The notes under the pieces are model-generated. The model searched no databases. It was given only the letters and a program-made list of their open reading frames with translations, and was not told the DNA's origin. From positions 62,001 to 126,000 of the forward strand of contig JBCBSQ010000006.1 in NCBI GenBank assembly GCA_039819085.1: a DNA stretch of 64,000 nucleotides. The letters are read 5' to 3'. A program made the position numbers and the translations under genes. Shown in pieces: positions 60,073 through 64,000 of this stretch (positions are counted from its first letter, which is position 1; each line of letters begins with the position of its first letter). This DNA is from MED-G105 sp039819085 (lineage in GTDB: Bacteria; Pseudomonadota; Alphaproteobacteria; Caulobacterales; Parvularculaceae).

Positions 60073-60960
60073 TTAACCATCCGTCAACTTCTCGGCGAGG
60101 GCCTGCAAATCCGCCCAAGCGAGTCGTTTATGCTCGGGGCGACGCAAAAGAAAGGCCGGATGGAACATCGGCAATGCTGGCGTTGCGCCGGCTGATGGCG
60201 TCTCGATTTGGCGCCATTTCCCGCGCGCGCGGGTAATGCCGGTCTGGCCGAGGAGCGCCTTCATGGCGACGCCGCCCATGAGGGCGATCGCCTTCGGCTG
60301 GCTGAGGTCGATGAAGCGGTCGACAAAGGGCCGGCAGATGAGCGTCTCGGCGTCCGTGGGCGCGCGATTGCCGGGCGGGCGCCAGTAAATGGCGTTTGTG
60401 ATCAGCGTATTTTCGTCCCGCGATCGGCCGATCGCCGCGAGCATCCGGTCCAGAAGGCCCCCCGCCCGGCCCACGAACGGCTTGCCGATGCGGTCTTCCT
60501 CCCGGCCCGGCGCTTCGCCGATGACAAGTAGGTCCGCGCCGACCGCGCCGTCATAGACAACGGTTTTGCGCGCGCCTTCTTTCAAGGGACATCCATCAAA
60601 GGCTTCAATGGCGGCGGCGAGGCTTTCGATGTCTTTGCATGCCGCGGCGAGGCGCGCGGCCTCCGCGGCGGCCTCATCGGCCGTCGACGTTTCGGGCTTG
60701 ACCACAACCGCGGCGCGCTTGGGGGCGCGGCGCGCTTCGGCGGTGAAGGGGTTCGCCGGCTGCGCGCCGGCGGCCTCGGCAATCGCGCTATGGCCGATGG
60801 GCGTCGGCGGGGTCTCAATCCGCTCCGCCTCTGGCGCGGGCATAGCGGCGGCGCGCTCAAACGCGTTCTGCGGCGCGGACGCAGTCGCCTCGTCGACGTC
60901 CATGGCCGCATACCACCTCAACAGAGCGATGGCGCTTGAATGTGCGGCTGCGTCGGTCAA
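60073..60960 (-). CDS. Uracil-DNA glycosylase, family 4
   Basis: This DNA repair enzyme removes uracil. The 295-residue protein has GEAPGREEDRIGKPFVGRAG (active-site region), TNAIYWRPPGNRAPT, and MFHPAFLLRRPEHKRLAWADL, the alphaproteobacterial family-4 signature. Cys residues expected for the [4Fe-4S] cluster include DGCPLKEG and ETLICRPF. An Ala/Pro-rich N-terminal linker of about 90 residues precedes the catalytic domain. It starts at TTG 60960, giving the family N-terminus ALLRWYAAMDVDEA. Confidence 0.9.
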   Translation of the reverse strand: MTDAAAHSSAIALLRWYAAMDVDEATASAPQNAFERAAAMPAPEAERIETPPTPIGHSAIAEAAGAQPANPFTAEARRAPKRAAVVVKPETSTADEAAAEAARLAAACKDIESLAAAIEAFDGCPLKEGARKTVVYDGAVGADLLVIGEAPGREEDRIGKPFVGRAGGLLDRMLAAIGRSRDENTLITNAIYWRPPGNRAPTDAETLICRPFVDRFIDLSQPKAIALMGGVAMKALLGQTGITRARGKWRQIETPSAGATPALPMFHPAFLLRRPEHKRLAWADLQALAEKLTDG

Positions 60961-61114
60961 TTAGGTCAATCGTCAGAAAATGAGATATGGGGCGTTGCGA
61001 TCGTTCGTCGGCGAGGGGCGGCCCCGCCGCGGCGACGCGCATCATGGCGTTGCGCGGGCGAATTTGCCAGACAGGCGCGAGCTTGCGCATTTCGAGATTG
61101 GAATTGGAGGCGAC

Positions 61115-62803
61115 ATGGACGGCGGCGAGGCGGACGCAATCGAACGGGAAAGCATGGAGTTCGACGTAGTGATCGTCGGCGCCGGGCCGGCGGGGCTGTC
61201 CGCGGCGATCCGTCTGAAACAGCGCGCGGAGAAATCCGGGACGGACATCAATGTCGTGGTCGTCGAAAAGGGTTCGGAGGTCGGCGCGCATATTCTCTCC
61301 GGCGCAGTGCTTGACCCCATTGGCCTCAATGAACTCTTTCCTGACTGGAAGGAGCGGGGCGCGCCACTCGACACGCCGGTGCGGTCGGAGTCGATTGCGC
61401 TTATGGGTCCAGGCGGGCTCCTTAATTTGCCAACGTTTCTCCTGCCGGCGGCGGAGCAGAACCACGGCAACTACATTGTCTCAATGGGCAATGTCTGCCG
61501 CTGGCTCGGCGAGCAGGCCGAAGCGATGGGCGTTGAAATCTATCCCGGCATGGCGGCGTCGGAGTGTCTGTTCGACGAAAAAGGCGCGCTCGCAGGCGTC
61601 GTCGTCGGTCAAGTGGGGGTCGGCCGCGACGGCGAGCCGAAGCCGGCGTTCGAGCCCGGCATCAACCTCCTCGGCAAATACGTTCTGATCGCCGAAGGCG
61701 TGCGCGGGTCCCTGGCGAAGCAACTGATTGCGAACTACGACCTCGACGCGGGCCGCGAGCCGCAGAAGTACGGCATTGGGATCAAAGAGCTTTGGGAGAT
61801 CGCGCCGGAGAAACGCCGGCCGGGCCATGTCGGCCACACATTCGGCTGGCCATTGGACGACAAGACCGGCGGCGGATCATTCATTTATCACTATGACGAT
61901 GGCACGGCGGCGGTCGGGTTCGTGGTGCACCTGAACTACGCCAATCCGCACATCTACCCTTACGGGGAGTTTCAGAAGTTTAAGACCCATCCGGCGATCG
62001 CAGAGCTTCTCGAAGGCGGCAAGCGCATCGCTTATGGCGCAAGAGCGATCACTGAAGGCGGTTTCCAGTCGGTGCCGAAGCTCGCCTTCCCAGGCGGCGC
62101 GCTCATTGGTTGTTCGGCGGGCTTCGTCAACGTGCCGCGCATCAAGGGCAACCACAACGCCATGCTGACCGGGATCATGGCCGCCGAGGCCGCGTTCGAC
62201 GCTGTCTCCGACGGCCGCTCCGGAGATGCGCTCGAAGCCTATGAAGCGGCTTACGAAGTCTCCTCCGTCCGCAAAGAGCTGCAAAAGGCCCGGAACTTCA
62301 AACCGCTCTGGTCGAAGTTCGGCACGCTTTTCGGCGCGATGACGCTCGGCGGCGTCGACATCTGGACGAACGCGCTCATCCCCGGGTTTTCGTTCTTCGG
62401 CACGGTCAAGCACGGCAAGACCGACGCGACGGCGACCGAACCTGCGGATCGCCATAAAAAACCGGTCTACCCAAAGCCGGACGGGATCATTACGTTCGAC
62501 CGGCTGACAAATCTGTCCTTTTCCGCGACCAATCACGAAGAGGACCAGCCGGTTCACTTGCAGCTTAAGGACGCTTCAATTCCGATTAGCGTAAATCTAT
62601 CGACCTATGACGAGCCGGCGCAGCGCTATTGCCCCGCCGGCGTCTACGAGGTGCTCGCCGATGACGATGGGTCGAACCCAAGGTTTCAGATCAATGCGCA
62701 GAACTGTGTTCACTGCAAAACCTGCGACATCAAAGACCCGTCCCAGAACATCCTCTGGGTCACGCCGGAAGGCGGCGGAGGACCGAACTATCCGAACATG
62801 TAG
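61115..62803 (+). CDS. Electron transfer flavoprotein-ubiquinone oxidoreductase
   Basis: This membrane-associated enzyme passes electrons from ETF (fatty-acid and amino-acid oxidation) to ubiquinone. The 562-residue protein has the FAD motif VVIVGAGPAGLSAAIRL at its start, ILSGAVLDPIGLNEL, the hydrophobic quinone/membrane region, and a C-terminal [4Fe-4S] ferredoxin motif NCVHCKTCDIKDPSQNI. GGAGG lies 4 nt before the ATG at 61115. The family call is very strong. ETF subunits are not in the window. Confidence 0.96.
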   Translation: MDGGEADAIERESMEFDVVIVGAGPAGLSAAIRLKQRAEKSGTDINVVVVEKGSEVGAHILSGAVLDPIGLNELFPDWKERGAPLDTPVRSESIALMGPGGLLNLPTFLLPAAEQNHGNYIVSMGNVCRWLGEQAEAMGVEIYPGMAASECLFDEKGALAGVVVGQVGVGRDGEPKPAFEPGINLLGKYVLIAEGVRGSLAKQLIANYDLDAGREPQKYGIGIKELWEIAPEKRRPGHVGHTFGWPLDDKTGGGSFIYHYDDGTAAVGFVVHLNYANPHIYPYGEFQKFKTHPAIAELLEGGKRIAYGARAITEGGFQSVPKLAFPGGALIGCSAGFVNVPRIKGNHNAMLTGIMAAEAAFDAVSDGRSGDALEAYEAAYEVSSVRKELQKARNFKPLWSKFGTLFGAMTLGGVDIWTNALIPGFSFFGTVKHGKTDATATEPADRHKKPVYPKPDGIITFDRLTNLSFSATNHEEDQPVHLQLKDASIPISVNLSTYDEPAQRYCPAGVYEVLADDDGSNPRFQINAQNCVHCKTCDIKDPSQNILWVTPEGGGGPNYPNM

Positions 62804-62810
62804 TAGCGGA

Positions 62811-64000
62811 TTGCGTCTCACTGGTTCCGGCGCTTCGGCGCTCTGCGCTTTGTTGCTGGCGGCGGCCTGCGCGCCCGGCGCCGGCCCATCGGTGGCGAAC
62901 GGACATCCGTCAGGCGGGTATGCGGCGAGCGGCGAAGAGGCCGGCGCCGTAGCAACGACGCCGGTGTCGATGACGGCGGGCAAATACCTTTCCGCGCGGA
63001 TCGCCGCTCGCGAGAACGCGGTTTCGCTGGCCGCGGATGCGTTCCGGGATGTTGCGGTCAAGCACGGCGACAACCCACAGCTTGTGCGCCACGCCTTTTT
63101 CTACAGCCTCGCCGCCGGCGATATCGAGGCGGCGCTGGAGCGCGGCAGACTTCTGATTTCGATCAATGGGGCCGAAGCGGACGCGGCCGGCGTCGTTTCG
63201 GTCGACGGCTCCCCGGAGAACGCCGACGGCCTTGCGAGGCTCCTTGGCGCCGCGGACGCGATCAAGCGACGCGACTATGTCGCCGCACAGGAGCAGCTCG
63301 CTTTTTCGTCAAACGAACCATTCGTTGCGGCGATGGCGCATTTGCTGAAGGCCTGGACGGCGGTCGGGATTGGCGGGCCAGCCGCAGGGCTTGCGTCGCT
63401 TGAGACGGGAGTGGAAGACATTTTCACCGGATTTCATCCGGCGCATGTGGCTTTCATCGCGGAGATGGCCGGCAAGCGAAGTCTTGCCGCTGAGGCGCAC
63501 AGAAATTCCGTCTTCGGACTGGGTGGACCTGTCGGTCGCGCGGCTTACGGAGCGTTTCTGGAGCGCGGCGGTGATCGCGAGGCGGCGGAGGGTTATTACA
63601 CCCTGATCGCGCGCCAGCCGGGGCCGGACCGGCGTATGGCGAGGGAAGGCCTTGCAAGGCTCGCCCGGGGTGAGAAAACGGACGCTTACGCCTCTGTCGC
63701 GCCGAATGAAGGAGCGGCGATCGCATTTTATTCGTTTGCGGCGTTTTTGCTGGAGCAGTTCGCCGAGCAGCGTGAGAAGGCGGACGCGGCCGGCTTCGAC
63801 GTTGGCCAGCCGCGATACAACCTGCCGCTTGGGCTCGTTCAAATCGCTCTTCACCTCGATTCGGACTTCGCCGAGGCGCGCCGTCTCGCGGGCGTGGTGT
63901 TCAACATTTACGAGGATGCGCCGTCCGCAATCGCCGCGCTCGACGGCATTGCGCCGTCGTCGCCTCACTATGTCCAGGCGCAGATCGAGATCGCCGGCGC
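62811..64000 (+). CDS. Lipoprotein with helical (TPR-like) repeats, 3' end outside the window
   Basis: A continuous frame starts at TTG 62811, 7 bp after the ETF-QO stop, and runs to the window edge (about 396 codons). The N-terminus (MRLTGSGASALCALLLAAACAPG) is a lipoprotein-type signal ending in AAAC, although the -3 residue is not ideal. The rest is Ala-rich paired helices (DNPQLVRHAFFYSLAAGDIEAALERGRLL, RRDYVAAQEQLAFSS) typical of TPR proteins of alphaproteobacterial envelopes. No good ribosome site is seen, so translation may be coupled to the upstream gene. Confidence 0.72.
   Translation, partial: MRLTGSGASALCALLLAAACAPGAGPSVANGHPSGGYAASGEEAGAVATTPVSMTAGKYLSARIAARENAVSLAADAFRDVAVKHGDNPQLVRHAFFYSLAAGDIEAALERGRLLISINGAEADAAGVVSVDGSPENADGLARLLGAADAIKRRDYVAAQEQLAFSSNEPFVAAMAHLLKAWTAVGIGGPAAGLASLETGVEDIFTGFHPAHVAFIAEMAGKRSLAAEAHRNSVFGLGGPVGRAAYGAFLERGGDREAAEGYYTLIARQPGPDRRMAREGLARLARGEKTDAYASVAPNEGAAIAFYSFAAFLLEQFAEQREKADAAGFDVGQPRYNLPLGLVQIALHLDSDFAEARRLAGVVFNIYEDAPSAIAALDGIAPSSPHYVQAQIEIAG

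Noticed and set aside
1..64000. tRNA genes, CRISPR arrays, prophage or complete insertion sequences
   Set aside because: No cloverleaf-like sequence, regular spaced repeats, phage structural genes or transposase was seen in any intergenic space.

Overview
This 64 kb, GC-rich window looks like an ordinary chromosomal segment of an alphaproteobacterium. The evidence is gene content: a class I lysyl-tRNA synthetase, an UrcA-family protein, the cysG-DUF2849-cysI-DUF934-cysH sulfur cluster, a cpa/tad Flp pilus locus, CtrA-like sites upstream of the pilus genes, a large TonB-dependent receptor and a class 2 PyrD. The style recalls the Parvularcula/Hyphomonas/Caulobacter side of the class, but the exact family is an inference. 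I saw no tRNA or rRNA gene, CRISPR array, prophage or intact insertion sequence.

Layout. 1-4.9 kb: end of a CPBP protease, lysK, a TerB-like protein, a DUF4412 secreted protein and a cytochrome P450. 5.3-7.7 kb: beta-carbonic anhydrase plus a SulP anion transporter, a likely bicarbonate uptake pair. 7.8-17.2 kb: UrcA protein, SLC13 symporter, pyrD, DUF4386 protein, MATE exporter, DUF2270 protein, hisI, folE, cysS and an IscU-like scaffold. 17.7-24.2 kb: a GcvA-type LysR regulator, then a tightly overlapping assimilatory sulfate reduction operon that includes a glutathione S-transferase. 24.3-26.6 kb: sbtA-sbtB, a second bicarbonate uptake system, then an alpha/beta hydrolase.

26.7-35.0 kb is the most unusual functional neighbourhood. 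A TPR/2OG-Fe(II) oxygenase, a 1015-residue TonB receptor, a secreted Cys-pair protein, an aspartyl/asparaginyl beta-hydroxylase, a small lipoprotein and another 2OG-Fe(II) oxygenase lie close together. 35.1-37.4 kb: ahpC-ahpD with a divergent oxyR. 37.4-40.2 kb is an accessory pocket: a 34-residue membrane mini-protein too short for routine calling, an AT-rich membrane gene unlike its surroundings, about 900 bp without a recognisable gene, and a secreted protein. That secreted protein is divergent from a CadC-like membrane-bound regulator.

41.8-47.1 kb: an AI-2E-family permease, then pabB-pabA-pabC (4-aminobenzoate synthesis) overlapping one another. They are followed 3 nt later by a compact AMP-ligase resembling the 4-coumarate:CoA ligase used for photoactive yellow protein maturation. 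47.3-58.2 kb: the Flp pilus locus, with an orphan CpaC-N-domain protein, a Crp-like regulator, Flp pilin and cpaA-B-C-D-E-F-tadB-tadC. 58.2-64 kb: soluble lytic transglycosylase, family-4 uracil-DNA glycosylase, ETF-ubiquinone oxidoreductase, and the start of a repeat lipoprotein that runs off the window.
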